This document shows, piece after piece, positions 8,945-18,587 of a stretch of DNA of 64,000 bases. The DNA is taken from assembly GCA_963676095.1 (NCBI GenBank), contig OY781040.1, positions 5,518,001 to 5,582,000 on the forward strand. The letters run 5' to 3'. Numbering within the stretch: position 1 is the stretch's first letter; every line of letters starts with the position of its first letter. Source of the stretch: G963676095 sp963676095 (GTDB lineage Bacteria; Bacteroidota; Bacteroidia; Bacteroidales; Prolixibacteraceae). The notes beneath the pieces are model-generated. The model made no database searches. It had not been told where the DNA came from and saw only the letters and a program-made list of their open reading frames with translations. Made by a program: the position numbers and the translations under genes.

Positions 8945-11900
8945 TCAACTGATTACAAAAGTGTTTCCGATTTCCAGTTCATCAATTCCTGTTTGTTGGT
9001 TCTGATCTTCATTATCAGGGACCAGCAGGTGATTTTCCATGGGGATGAGTATGGCCCAGGGGTATGACGGCCCGACTAACTGTAGTTCTTTCTGATTTAA
9101 TTCATGTTTGTTCAGCAATATTTTTACATTGCTGGTCATGTCGCCGCGGTCGGCGCCTGCAGCTTCGTGTTCGCGTTGTTCGATTAATTCGTACAAAAGT
9201 TCTCCTTTTTTCCGCAGGTGGAGCACCGAAAAGTTTTTCACATTGGCGACATAGTTGCGGCTGCGGATAAAATTGGCTAGATCGATGATGGAAACGGAAT
9301 GCCCGAATACCGGAGCTTCATTCTTTTCTTCCCAAAATGCAATATAATTGCTGATTTCGCGGTTCAGCAACCGCAGGTAATAGCCTTCGGTACTGGTCTT
9401 TTGCAATGTTACTTTGCATTTTACCTGCATGAATTCGTATACCGGGTTAATGGCATCGACGGTGGAGAAAAGGCTGGTGAAATGCTGCAAATATTCTTCA
9501 ATGTCGAGCAAAAGCTTACTGTTGGCCTTTGGCATTCGTATTCGTTCAGCAACCTGCGGAATGATGACCAGCGTAACTACGCCGGGCCGGTGGCCTTTTG
9601 AATCGGTGGCCGGCAGGCATTTTACTTTTCGCACCTGCGGAAATTTCTCGAGTACAAGACGTTCGAAATCGCGTGCGCTAACGGCCCTGTTACGGTGCGA
9701 AATCCGTTCCGAGAGCCTGATGCGCATTATCTCCCGGTCTTCTGCTTTCCGTCCTCCTGCTGTGGCTGTAAGCTGAATGATTTCTGCCAGACCGGGGATT
9801 TTATGCTCGGCCTTGGTAATGCTTGAGGGTGGGACCGGCTTGAATACGGACGGTTCATTTTCAGGGAGGATGCGTTCAACGTTAGCCACATGGAGGTAAA
9901 AACCTTTTACATCGGAAATGTTCTCTATGAATTCTTCAATGGACAGACGCAGCCAAAACAGATGGTCCCCGGATGTTTCCGGATCGGGAAGCGTTTTGGG
10001 CAGTATAACTTCCAGAATACCGCTTTCGGTCAGGTTGCGGGTACCATCGGTTACCATATTGTTTTGTGGCAGGGCTGTCCAGCGGAAGCCATTGCCGTAA
10101 TATGCTTTTATAGCCGGAAATTGTTGTTTACTGATCTCCCTCAGCGAAGGAGAAAGCAGCATAAACAGCCGGATGGTTTCACCGCCGGAAACATGGTCGA
10201 GCCCCAGCAACAGGTTGCCCTTGCTGTTATAGGAGGGAATCAGGTTGAACGTATTTCCTGGCGGGACCAAATCGGGCGAATTATTCATGAACGGATGGAT
10301 ATAACTGATTTCACTGCCAAGGGGACCGGATGAATTACCCGGTTTAATTTCATCTTCGCTGGTGTAATTGACGGTGATGTGTCCTGCCTGCGGAACAAAA
10401 GGAGGATTGGGCAGCTGCATGTCCTTCTTTGATCTGATGTTTTTGATCAGAGCACCGGAAAAGGTTTTCTGGTAGCAGGTATGCCCAAAACCAAAGGCAG
10501 GCCCGGCCAGGCGAAGTTTGAAAAGGCCGTCTGAGGTAAACATGTTGTAAGTAAAGTCAGCCGGTACTGTTTGTTGCCGGTTCAGGTTTTTGAACTGAAT
10601 ACCGGTTAGCCTGCTTTCCGGGGCCAGTTTCCCGTAAGGTGCGACTTCTTCGTCAGACACTTCGGTTATGGTGTTAAATAAAAATCTTGTACGGGAAGGA
10701 GCTTCCGACTGCCACTTCCGGTTTTTTAGAGCTTCTGCTTCAACAGTAAAAGAACAATTATTGATCCCGTTTTCATACAATTCGAAGTACCCGGCAAAGC
10801 CGTTATCGTGCTCCGGCAGGTTGGTCCAGTTAATGGTTAAATCGAATGATGTGACCTTTTTAACGGCCATCTCGTAACTGCCCAGCACCATCCATGAGCC
10901 TTTTTTAGGGGCTACCCCAAAAGGATAAAAGGGCATGGACGTATCCAGCCGGCCCAGCTCGGAGTATACCTGCAGGTCGCTCAGGCCTTCTACTTCGGTT
11001 TTTATCCTGATGGTGCTGAACTCATAATCTTTTAACCAGGAATAGGGAAATAGCCAGGCATTTCGGTTTAACAGAAAACGGATGGCTGGTGTTTTCCAGG
11101 GACTGCCGGTAAGCGGAAGAACGGACGGAAAGTCTTCATCCATCGAAAATTTAACCTCGAATGCAGGCTGTCCATCGCTTTCGTTAAAGCTCACCGAACA
11201 GGAAGTTATCTTTTCCCATGCAGCCCCGGAAGTTATTTCAATGTAGAAAATATCGCCGAGCAACTTGTAAAGGACTTCCTGCTCAGGTATTTGCCATTTT
11301 TCCTGAATTTGCCGGATCAGTTGCTTAAACTGTAAGATTGCAGGAACAGTAGGTACCAGCCTGAGGGTGATATTTCTTTTCCCTTCTTTTAATAAAAGCG
11401 ATGCCGAACAGATCGTCAGGCCGACCGGGGTATAACTGTTTTCCTGCCGGTTTTCAGCTTCAGTATTTTTTTCGCCTTTCTTTTCGAAGATGGTGCAGAC
11501 AGGACTGTCGAGCGGAGCATTAATGCAGTTGCTTAAATCGACTTTGCGAAGTGCTGTGACATAGTTTAGTCCGGCCGCAGGCTCGATTTCGGGATCGTAT
11601 TCTTCCTGTATTCCCCATACCTGCTTCAGTTGAATATCATTGATGATTAAATGGTCGGTATTGCAAAAACGGATGTTGTCGCTGGTGGTAAAGACTGTTT
11701 TTGCAGGGATCTCGAGATCCTTTTGCTCCGGTGATTTTACGAAACGGACAAAGGTGGTGTCTGGCCGGGCCTTGAGCGGTTTTGCTTTGAGAATCTTATC
11801 AAGGTAAAAGTACGGATAGGTTTTCCATCGCTGATTAAATGTCCGGACCACGGTACTGTGATTTTTCAGGAAGGCCATAATTAGTCCGATGGCCGGATCG

Positions 11901-12559
11901 TTGTAGCCTGAGTTGAAGATTTCGTCTTCATACAGGCTGATGTTTTGCTTCAGAAACTCAACGGAGTTGAGCAGTTTGTAGCCTGTCGATTTGTAGAACC
12001 GTCCCGGATATTCAAGCTCTTCTCCGGGCACATCGAGGTGCCAGATGCTGCTTAAGGGTGGAGTTTGGATTCCTTTAAAATTCCGTTGGATATGGTAATA
12101 CAACAGGGCCACAGGCTTACGCAGATTAACTGTAACCTGATTGACGAGGTCGGAGCGTAGCGCCAGTTTAAAACCGGAGAAACCGGAAAGGGAAGATGAA
12201 ACTATCCATGACTCGTAGAGGCTGATCCAGTTAAGCAGCAGATCAATGACGATCTTTTCCTTTTTGTGCTGTGATGAAAAATTATGCCCGGTGATGGTCA
12301 GCAACCGTTTTTCTTCAGCATCAAAACTGAACCGTTTTATGGCAGACAAAATCATGATTACGCTCCCTGCAATCATTTGGTGAAAACTGCCCTGCTTTTT
12401 ATTTTGAAAATTATAGTAATTGATGAATTGACAAAGCACGGCTGTTTTTTCCAACAGTGAATCAGTCCGATCGTCCATCACTTTAAAACCATCGGGCAGT
12501 TGTGAACGTTCTGCCCGCTGGTTCTGACTCAATCCGTCTTTTCCTAATAGATAGCTCAT
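8945..12559 (-). CDS. eCIS baseplate J-like protein (Afp11-like)
   Basis: A 1204-residue cytoplasmic protein. The clearest evidence is near the C-terminal quarter (about residues 960-1000): RISHRNRAVSARDFERLVLEKFPQV, the motif of baseplate J/gp47-type proteins, followed by VKCLPATDSKGHRPGVVTLVIIP. The N-terminal half is a large region without recognisable motifs, containing helices (MILSAIKRFSFDAEEKRLL) and beta sandwiches. Gene order (gp25, then this, then fibre, then the second J-like gene) fits Afp11. It ends 1 bp before the fibre-like gene and begins 3 bp after the gp25 gene. Confidence 0.85.
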   Translation of the reverse strand: MSYLLGKDGLSQNQRAERSQLPDGFKVMDDRTDSLLEKTAVLCQFINYYNFQNKKQGSFHQMIAGSVIMILSAIKRFSFDAEEKRLLTITGHNFSSQHKKEKIVIDLLLNWISLYESWIVSSSLSGFSGFKLALRSDLVNQVTVNLRKPVALLYYHIQRNFKGIQTPPLSSIWHLDVPGEELEYPGRFYKSTGYKLLNSVEFLKQNISLYEDEIFNSGYNDPAIGLIMAFLKNHSTVVRTFNQRWKTYPYFYLDKILKAKPLKARPDTTFVRFVKSPEQKDLEIPAKTVFTTSDNIRFCNTDHLIINDIQLKQVWGIQEEYDPEIEPAAGLNYVTALRKVDLSNCINAPLDSPVCTIFEKKGEKNTEAENRQENSYTPVGLTICSASLLLKEGKRNITLRLVPTVPAILQFKQLIRQIQEKWQIPEQEVLYKLLGDIFYIEITSGAAWEKITSCSVSFNESDGQPAFEVKFSMDEDFPSVLPLTGSPWKTPAIRFLLNRNAWLFPYSWLKDYEFSTIRIKTEVEGLSDLQVYSELGRLDTSMPFYPFGVAPKKGSWMVLGSYEMAVKKVTSFDLTINWTNLPEHDNGFAGYFELYENGINNCSFTVEAEALKNRKWQSEAPSRTRFLFNTITEVSDEEVAPYGKLAPESRLTGIQFKNLNRQQTVPADFTYNMFTSDGLFKLRLAGPAFGFGHTCYQKTFSGALIKNIRSKKDMQLPNPPFVPQAGHITVNYTSEDEIKPGNSSGPLGSEISYIHPFMNNSPDLVPPGNTFNLIPSYNSKGNLLLGLDHVSGGETIRLFMLLSPSLREISKQQFPAIKAYYGNGFRWTALPQNNMVTDGTRNLTESGILEVILPKTLPDPETSGDHLFWLRLSIEEFIENISDVKGFYLHVANVERILPENEPSVFKPVPPSSITKAEHKIPGLAEIIQLTATAGGRKAEDREIMRIRLSERISHRNRAVSARDFERLVLEKFPQVRKVKCLPATDSKGHRPGVVTLVIIPQVAERIRMPKANSKLLLDIEEYLQHFTSLFSTVDAINPVYEFMQVKCKVTLQKTSTEGYYLRLLNREISNYIAFWEEKNEAPVFGHSVSIIDLANFIRSRNYVANVKNFSVLHLRKKGELLYELIEQREHEAAGADRGDMTSNVKILLNKHELNQKELQLVGPSYPWAILIPMENHLLVPDNEDQNQQTGIDELEIGNTFVIS

Positions 12560-12562
12560 CTC

Positions 12563-12970
12563 TTATAAATTTGTTCCTTCCCGGAAATAGAAGGGATAAA
12601 CCATGTTGCTTCGCGTGTTGGTCAGCCTTACGGTGTACCCGAGTACGATTTTCAATTCTCCGTTTTCTTCATTGCTGAAATCAAAACTGACTTCGTTAAG
12701 GGTTATCCTTGGTTCAAAAAGCAGGACCGCTTTTTCGATGGTGTACCTTAACAGAGTCTCTGTACTGGAATTCATCTTTTCGTATACCGTTTTATGAATA
12801 CCGCACCCGAAATTCGGGTTATGCACCCGTTCGCCGGGAACAGTCGAAAGCAGAATGAACAGCGATTGCCGGATATCTTCCTCTCCGCTGGCCATGTCTA
12901 TTACACTACTGGACCCTGCAAAAGAGGGTGGAAAAGTCCAGCCTGTTCCTAAAAATGATTTCATGTCCAT
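12563..12970 (-). CDS. GPW/gp25 family baseplate wedge protein
   Basis: The first ATG at 12970 gives 135 residues; an upstream TTG at 12976 would add two. The protein has the gp25 layout: GTGWTFPPSF, an IRQSLFILLSTVPGERVHNPNFGCGIH block, and the later YTIEKAVLLFEPRITLNEV. The VPGERVxxPxFGCG motif is diagnostic. gp25 is the conserved wedge protein (Afp9-like) that nucleates sheath polymerisation at the baseplate. It lies between the PAAR gene (80 bp upstream) and the large J-like gene (3 bp downstream). Confidence 0.92.
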   Translation of the reverse strand: MDMKSFLGTGWTFPPSFAGSSSVIDMASGEEDIRQSLFILLSTVPGERVHNPNFGCGIHKTVYEKMNSSTETLLRYTIEKAVLLFEPRITLNEVSFDFSNEENGELKIVLGYTVRLTNTRSNMVYPFYFREGTNL

Positions 12971-13049
12971 TTTCAAGTCCTGTAAAATAATTGCGTCTTG
13001 TTTCAGTTATCTGATCAGCAATAAAGGCGATAATGAAACATTATAAATC

Positions 13050-13352
13050 TCAACCTCCTATCATTACGGTTGGAGTACCAAGAACGACGGTGCCTCCGTG
13101 TGCAGTCGTATCGCCCATCCGAGCTGCGGGTTTTCCTCCAATCATCACGGTGGCCGAACCTTTTACAATGGTGTCGGGCGGGCCAATACAAACACAACTA
13201 TCGCCCATTACGGCGGCAGGCAAACCGCAAATCAGTACGGTTGGTACACCTGGTCCTACAACCGGTCCTCCTACATGTGGTATGGGTGAAGGTATCGCCG
13301 GCGTTTGCATGGGACAGGTATGCATATCTGTTAAACGTGCTGCGGGTGGCAT
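13050..13352 (-). CDS. PAAR-type spike tip protein
   Basis: A 100-residue PAAR-repeat protein. Typical blocks are PAARLTDMHTCPM, GPGVPTVLICGLPAAVMGD, GPPDTIVKGSATVMIGGKPAARMGD and a final VVLGTPTVMIGG. The His and Cys residues in the first and third blocks would bind the metal that sharpens the cone. It caps the VgrG-like spike (Afp10-like) and has no C-terminal toxin extension. It lies between the VgrG-like gene and gp25; the 69-bp gap upstream is AT-rich. Confidence 0.93.
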   Translation of the reverse strand: MPPAARLTDMHTCPMQTPAIPSPIPHVGGPVVGPGVPTVLICGLPAAVMGDSCVCIGPPDTIVKGSATVMIGGKPAARMGDTTAHGGTVVLGTPTVMIGG

Positions 13353-13421
13353 ATTCTGAATATTTTATTTATAGTTCTGTTTATTAATTTATTACAATTA
13401 CTCATTGTTAATTATTCATTC

Positions 13422-15215
13422 CTAATTGATCATCACCATCGCCCCTTTAACCGTGGTTTGTCCTGAAGCTGAAAATTCAGCGGTAGCACTGCCTTTCATG
13501 GTCATGCCCACATCGGCTGTGCCGGTCACATTCATCCCCTGGATTTTTGTATCAGCGGTGCTTTTGGTCTCGATGTTGGATGTGGCAGTGAGTTTAATAT
13601 TGGTTTTGGCATTAATGGTTACATCTTTACACGAATCGATTTTAATGCCGCTGTTGTCCATGGCAATCGTATTTCCGTTTTGATCGGAAAGTTTGATGGT
13701 TTTCTGGTCGTCGCTGATAAAAATCTGATTGTTGCCGGGCGTCTTAATGGTAATCTCCTTTTTTTCTTCTTCCAGTTCAATCACCAGTTTGTTTTTGCTG
13801 ACGATTGCTTTGGTCTTGTTTTCGGCGGTTAGCCTGTACGGCGGTTTATTTTTGCTACTGTACAAACTGCCTAAAATGACGGGATGACGGGGATCATTAT
13901 TCAGAAAGCCAAGGATCACTTCGTCATCGACTTCAGGAATGAAAAAGCTTCCTGACTGACCGGCCGTTCCGTACAGATTTGCCAGCCGGGCCCAGACGGT
14001 GCCGGGTTGGCTGTTCAGCACCGGAATTTTTACCTGGATGCGGTTTTCACCGGCAGGATCGGCATCAAGCCTGGTCACTTTACCGATCTGAAGCCCTTCG
14101 ATGCCGGGCAACACTCCCGATGCCGGCGGAGAGGTCACATTTTCGCGTTCGGTCATCAGTTCGGGATCGATTCCCAGTCCAACAGTGGTAATCCAGTCGC
14201 CGTCCGAAATGTTATGGACGACTTTTCCGACAAAGGCATTGCCGTTAAAACGGTTTCCGAGGCCTGCCACTTCGATAATACATCCGGGTTTTGCCTTAGC
14301 GCTTCCCTGAAATCTGAGATCTCCGCGGAATCGTGCCAGCCCGTACTTTAACAGCAAAGCATCGGCCCAGCTTTTCAGCGGCGCCGCTTCTGCAGATACG
14401 CCACTTTGAAGCGTGAACCGGTTGAGAGCCAGTACTCCGGACAGATCGGACTGTGACAAATTGCCCTGCCGGTTCAGTCCCGGCGCTGAGCTGCTGGAAG
14501 TTACCACGGCCTGGGTGGCAGGGTCCCAGCCAACAGCCTGCGCTGCGCTGTATTGACCTAAAGCAACCACTTCGCCGTCGAAATCGATTAAATCGTCACC
14601 AAAAGTAACGGTGAGTACGGGTAATTCGGAAACCCCCGGCTTTTTAATATTCAGTTTTTTACCGTCGGAGATCGCGATCAAGCCGTTGACATCGGCGCGG
14701 GAAAGCATAAAGTCCCAGTCGGTGCAGTAATACTGAATAATCTCTTCGTGCTGGTACGAAGTGGCATCGACCGATGTGGTCAAGTCGGAATAGGTTCCGG
14801 CAATCTGGGAAATGATGTCGCTGTCTTTTTTCTTTTCGAAGACACAATTTTTACGTCCGGCCGTGGCTTTTATTGCAAAGTCGCGGCATTCGATTACCAG
14901 CAAGGTGTCGCCCGAGGCAGGGAGGCGCAACCCGAGAGAAACAACGATCCCTTCGTAAATGACCTCGTTTGTTGATTCGTAACCTGCTTCAATTTTTATT
15001 GCTTTCCCCGGTTTGAAAGTGTCGTCGTTGCTTAGGGGAATATCACGTCCGGGCATGTTGCCTGCAATAATTTCGAGCGTGGCGCTTCCTATGCGGTTGA
15101 CTTCCCTGGTTACTGTGACCGACCTGAATTGAAAACTGTCGGCAACGGGAGAGCCGTTACTGTACACTTTAAATGTGACTAAACGTGCTGAATTTTTTCC
15201 TGGACTATCTGTCAT
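13422..15215 (-). CDS. VgrG-like spike protein (Afp8-like)
   Basis: A 597-residue protein. Residues about 1-350 form the gp27-like hub (RSVTVTREVNRIGSATLEI; VKIEAGYES-type strands). About residues 365-460 form the gp5-type OB fold (GLQIGKVTRLDADPAGENRI, VPEVDDEV-like IPEVDDEVILGFLNNDPRHPVILGSLY). The C-terminal 110 residues are the repeated beta-helix needle (KSTADTKIQGMNVTGTADV). No extra effector domain follows. The start overlaps the LysM gene by 4 bp. It is the central spike on which tube and PAAR tip assemble. Confidence 0.92.
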   Translation of the reverse strand: MTDSPGKNSARLVTFKVYSNGSPVADSFQFRSVTVTREVNRIGSATLEIIAGNMPGRDIPLSNDDTFKPGKAIKIEAGYESTNEVIYEGIVVSLGLRLPASGDTLLVIECRDFAIKATAGRKNCVFEKKKDSDIISQIAGTYSDLTTSVDATSYQHEEIIQYYCTDWDFMLSRADVNGLIAISDGKKLNIKKPGVSELPVLTVTFGDDLIDFDGEVVALGQYSAAQAVGWDPATQAVVTSSSSAPGLNRQGNLSQSDLSGVLALNRFTLQSGVSAEAAPLKSWADALLLKYGLARFRGDLRFQGSAKAKPGCIIEVAGLGNRFNGNAFVGKVVHNISDGDWITTVGLGIDPELMTERENVTSPPASGVLPGIEGLQIGKVTRLDADPAGENRIQVKIPVLNSQPGTVWARLANLYGTAGQSGSFFIPEVDDEVILGFLNNDPRHPVILGSLYSSKNKPPYRLTAENKTKAIVSKNKLVIELEEEKKEITIKTPGNNQIFISDDQKTIKLSDQNGNTIAMDNSGIKIDSCKDVTINAKTNIKLTATSNIETKSTADTKIQGMNVTGTADVGMTMKGSATAEFSASGQTTVKGAMVMIN

Positions 15216-15889
15216 TTTTTTTCTAATGGTGGGAACAACAGTTGTGTTCCCGGTTTTAAATTTCTGAATCCTGATAAATGATTAACCTTTGCCACTTCCA
15301 GACAGTAATTGCTGTTTTTGTAAATTCGATAGCAAAGGTTTGGTAATGTATCTCCGGCTTTTACCGTTACCATGTGCGACATGTCGGGCGAACTCAGGTT
15401 GGCCGTTTTACTGCTCAGCTCTTTGCTGGTAAACCCTTTAAAGTCGAGGTCAACATTGGCGCGTAGCGGTAAACCGTTTGGCTTGAACAGATTATAATCG
15501 ACTTTGAATGTGTTCAGCCGCCCGTTGAATAGCATACTTCCCCATACCAGCTGTACGTAATTGGGCTCGTGAATCGTGCCGTTAAACGTGTAAACGGTAT
15601 CTTTTAATGCCGTAATCAGCTGGTAAACATTTTTACGGGCCCCGCTTACCGGCACAACACCTGTCCCGTCGAGCACAATTTTAAAATTAATGGCTTCCGG
15701 AGCATATTTGTCGAACTTGGGAGCACCTGCCGTATTGCCCATGCTTGCCCCATCCTTGTATTTAATGGAAAAGCTATGGGTATAACCTGCCGGATTGATG
15801 AGTGCATCAAACTCTTTACCTGACTTTGACGTGAAGTTTTCGTCGGTGTAAGCTACTATCTTCAGTTTAACCAATTCGGCGCCGGACAT
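15212..15889 (-). CDS. Tube-associated LysM protein (Afp7-like, CIS_tube family)
   Basis: A 225-residue protein. The first 150 residues match the CIS tube/gp53-like family (LKIVAYTDENFTSKSGKEFDALINPAGY; LVWGSMLFNGRLNTFKVDYNLF). The last 60 residues are a LysM domain (MVTVKAGDTLPNLCYRIYKN ... LKPGTQLLFPP). In Afp-type particles this protein links spike and tube. Its start shares a base with the stop of the small DUF5908-type gene (TAATG) and its end overlaps the VgrG-like gene by 4 bp. Confidence 0.9.
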   Translation of the reverse strand: MSGAELVKLKIVAYTDENFTSKSGKEFDALINPAGYTHSFSIKYKDGASMGNTAGAPKFDKYAPEAINFKIVLDGTGVVPVSGARKNVYQLITALKDTVYTFNGTIHEPNYVQLVWGSMLFNGRLNTFKVDYNLFKPNGLPLRANVDLDFKGFTSKELSSKTANLSSPDMSHMVTVKAGDTLPNLCYRIYKNSNYCLEVAKVNHLSGFRNLKPGTQLLFPPLEKK

Positions 15890-16050
15890 TAGCGATCTTT
15901 TTTATGACGTTCGTTTTTATGCTGTTCCCGCTTCATTTCATCGAGAATTTCCTTTTTCAGTTTGTTATAGGTTAACTGATCGGTCTGATCGGTTTTTTTC
16001 TCGTCTGAAACAGTTGTTTTGACAATAATTTCTTTAATCTCTATAGCCAT
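15889..16050 (-). CDS. Small DUF5908-type eCIS protein (53 aa)
   Basis: A short gene read from ATG 16050-16048 to TAA 15891-15889, product 53 residues: MAIEIKEIIVKTTV followed by a charged Lys/Glu/Asp helix rich in KKE and EQHKNERH. The N-terminal IEIKELxVKxTV pattern is what I know of DUF5908, a family of about 60 residues encoded next to LysM tube proteins in Bacteroidota eCIS loci (the Afp6-like position). It overlaps both neighbours by 1 bp, which strongly supports it as a real gene. Its function is not established. A peripheral tube or assembly role is inferred from position. Confidence 0.8.
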   Translation of the reverse strand: MAIEIKEIIVKTTVSDEKKTDQTDQLTYNKLKKEILDEMKREQHKNERHKKDR

Positions 16051-16508
16051 CAAATGATCCTGTTGAGTGTTGAGTATGCTAATTCAATAGTCTCCAGGGC
16101 AACTTCATTTTTAGTAGAATTGAATTCTCCGATATCCCATTTCACCGGATAGGCATTGTCAACAATCCATCCGCGGACCGGAACCTGGTATTCGTTCATC
16201 AGGTAAACCATAACAGGCATTGTTTCAATGGACGCTGAAAAATCCCCTTCGATGACGGATTTACACCACAAAACCAGCGGCGAATTCATGCCGGCAATTC
16301 CGCGCTTTAAAACGAGATTGGCATGTTTAGCCCTTTTCGGAAGCAGGTGTACAAACCTGTTTTCACCGCCTTCCTCCACTTCTTCGGCATTCAGTTCACC
16401 TGTAATTCCTGATACGTCCTGAAAACTCGTATCTGTAAGGCCTCCTGTTAAAGTAAATACAACTTTAAAATAGAAGGATGAAGGTGGATAATCTGAAAAT
16501 AATTCCAT
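16050..16508 (-). CDS. Phage tail tube-like protein (second tube, Afp5-like)
   Basis: A 152-residue gp19-type tube protein. Signatures are FYFKVVFTLTGG, FQDVSGITGELNAEEVEEGGEN, the LVLKRGIAG strand and the terminal EVALETIELAYSTL. It is a paralogue of the tube protein at 16565-17023 but lacks its long acidic N-terminus. In Afp-like particles the second tube protein forms the ring nearest the spike. It lies 56 bp downstream of the first tube gene and overlaps the DUF5908-type gene. Confidence 0.9.
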   Translation of the reverse strand: MELFSDYPPSSFYFKVVFTLTGGLTDTSFQDVSGITGELNAEEVEEGGENRFVHLLPKRAKHANLVLKRGIAGMNSPLVLWCKSVIEGDFSASIETMPVMVYLMNEYQVPVRGWIVDNAYPVKWDIGEFNSTKNEVALETIELAYSTLNRII

Positions 16509-16564
16509 ATTCTGAAGTTGAATACAGATAGCCAGGTAAAACGGCTATCTGTGGTCCCTTAAGC

Positions 16565-17023
16565 TCAGGAGTTCGCTATTGTAATTCCTTCGTGAGCAAT
16601 CTCAATTGTTTCCACGGCAACTTCGTTACCATCGGATTTCAGGTCGGTCCCGGTAATTTTTGCCGGCCAGGCATTGGCCAGCGTCCACGTCATCGTGGGA
16701 GCCCCGGATTCGTCGAGAAGCTTTATGGTTACGGTCTTCCGCTTAATCGTGTTCATTTTGATTTCATTGAACCAGTCCCAGAATTTGTTATCAGACTTGA
16801 ACACCCCCTTTTTCATGGTTACGTTCCCGGATTTTTTAATTCCCGGCATTTTTATCGTTGAAAAATCGGGGCTGTCGCCATGACGGTATTCTATAACCTG
16901 GGCCTCAATATCGAGACCTGAAACTTCCTGAAAAGATACTTGCTCAGAGTCCCATTCAACCTGGAAGTGAAATTTTGGCAATGGCCAAACACTGGTTGAT
17001 TGAGCTGATCCATCATCTGCCAT
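16565..17023 (-). CDS. Major tail tube protein (Afp1-like)
   Basis: A 152-residue gp19-type protein: FHFQVEWDSEQVSFQEVSGLDIEAQVIEYRHGDS, then NVTMKKGVFKSDNKFWDWFNEI, and the closing EVAVETIEIAHEG. These are the standard inner-tube motifs of contractile tails. It lies 33 bp after the sheath gene, the usual sheath-tube order, and is probably the main tube subunit that carries cargo in its lumen. Confidence 0.92.
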   Translation of the reverse strand: MADDGSAQSTSVWPLPKFHFQVEWDSEQVSFQEVSGLDIEAQVIEYRHGDSPDFSTIKMPGIKKSGNVTMKKGVFKSDNKFWDWFNEIKMNTIKRKTVTIKLLDESGAPTMTWTLANAWPAKITGTDLKSDGNEVAVETIEIAHEGITIANS

Positions 17024-17056
17024 AACTTATGATTTTTAAGGTTAATATTCAGTTAA

Positions 17057-18571
17057 TTAAGATTTCTGCATTTGCTGTTGGAAGGTAATCTCGATAAATT
17101 CGGCAGGACGGGTTACTGCAACCAGTACTGTAATCCGCATAATTCCTTCAAGAATATCTTCGGCAGTCATTGTTTCTCCCAGACCGACATGGACACTGAA
17201 AGCATCGTCGGGGGAAGCGCCTGCCAGCCCTCCTCTTTTCCAGATGCCGGAGAGGAAGTTGGAGATCATACTTTTCAATGTGACCCAGGTGTTGGCTACA
17301 TTGGGTTCAAAAACATAAGCCTTACTGGCAATTTTAATCGATTCCTCGAGCATGATCATTGTCCGGCGAACATTGATGTAACGCCAGTCGAGCGAGTTGC
17401 CGTCGAGGGTACGCGCACCCCAGACGAGCGTGCCTTCGCCAATGAAGGTACGGATGGCATTGACCGATTTTCCGGTTAGCGGAACGTTTAGCTCTTCCTG
17501 ATCGTCGCGGGTAATGTTTACTGCCGGCGAAACCACCGTACTCAGGCTAACATTGGCCGGTGCTTTCCAAACGCCGCGGGTATTGTCGACCATGGTATAG
17601 ATTCCGGCCATGGCTGCTCCGGGAGGCATCAGGTTCAGTTTTTCCTTCATGGCACGGATCATGGAATTGAATACCGGACTGATGGTGGCCAGGGTTTTAT
17701 TCAACAGTCCTTTTTCAACTTCGGGAAGTTCGTCTTTTACGATTTCATCGATTTTTGCCTGAATGTCAGCTTTCTTCGTTTCATCCATTTCCTTTCCCTC
17801 AGGGATTAATTCTTCGGTAAGAATGGTTTGAAGCACATCTTTATTCGAAAGATTAAGATAGCTTAAATCCCGGTCCTGTATAATTGACGTGTTGATCCAA
17901 GGGTAATAAGCTGCCCCAAAATCCAGGAAGCTGGTCCCGATTTTGTTCCGGAATTCGAGCACCTTATCGCCAGACGGATCTTTGCGGTCTTTGTAACCTT
18001 CGTAAATGTCGAGAATGGCAAACCTGTTTTTCATTTTTGAACCACAGTGGTTAAGCATGGACACCTGTACATTGGCACAGGTACCGGCGTCGGGCAGGAG
18101 CGTGGTTTCAGGAATAACTACCATGGTCGGCTCCTGTTCCCTGATCAGTTCTTCAATTCCGGCAATCATCCGGTCTGGATTGATATCGGTGGCATAGTCG
18201 CCAATGGAAACAATATAGCACGGGCCTCCGCCGTTTGCATAAAACAGCAACATACTGTAATACAACAGGTATTTTCCTTTTTCCTGCTTCAACTGGTATT
18301 TTTTCTTGTTGAAACTGAAATCAGGAGTATCCTGAGCGTCGCCGGGAAGTTCATTAATTGAAAATTCCGGGTCGGGAGCACCGCCAAAATAGGTGTGGAA
18401 TTCTGCCATTGAAGTAATTCTCCATGGCTTGTCCAGTAACGATTTGTTCCCGTTGACGGCTTTTTCGGTGTGGCCGATGAAAGCCGGTACTGCGGTGGCA
18501 ACTTCGACTACTGAATTCGGAAAGGCGCTTTTTTCAACGATATAAACGCCGGGAGTTTTCATTGTAGACAT
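17057..18571 (-). CDS. Contractile tail sheath protein
   Basis: A 504-residue sheath protein: N-terminal KTPGVYIVEKSAFPNSVVEVATAVPAFIGHTE, GGGPCYIVSIGDY, and the conserved C-terminal fold with GEGTLVWGARTLDG, WRYINVRRTMIMLEESIK and VTRPAEFIEITFQQQ. The N- and C-terminal strands are those that interlock neighbouring subunits. Many Afp/PVC loci have two or three sheath paralogues, whereas only this one is seen here. A Lys/Glu-rich insertion near residues 250-290 may be surface exposed. Confidence 0.95.
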   Translation of the reverse strand: MSTMKTPGVYIVEKSAFPNSVVEVATAVPAFIGHTEKAVNGNKSLLDKPWRITSMAEFHTYFGGAPDPEFSINELPGDAQDTPDFSFNKKKYQLKQEKGKYLLYYSMLLFYANGGGPCYIVSIGDYATDINPDRMIAGIEELIREQEPTMVVIPETTLLPDAGTCANVQVSMLNHCGSKMKNRFAILDIYEGYKDRKDPSGDKVLEFRNKIGTSFLDFGAAYYPWINTSIIQDRDLSYLNLSNKDVLQTILTEELIPEGKEMDETKKADIQAKIDEIVKDELPEVEKGLLNKTLATISPVFNSMIRAMKEKLNLMPPGAAMAGIYTMVDNTRGVWKAPANVSLSTVVSPAVNITRDDQEELNVPLTGKSVNAIRTFIGEGTLVWGARTLDGNSLDWRYINVRRTMIMLEESIKIASKAYVFEPNVANTWVTLKSMISNFLSGIWKRGGLAGASPDDAFSVHVGLGETMTAEDILEGIMRITVLVAVTRPAEFIEITFQQQMQKS

Positions 18572-18587
18572 AACTTAAATTTATTGA

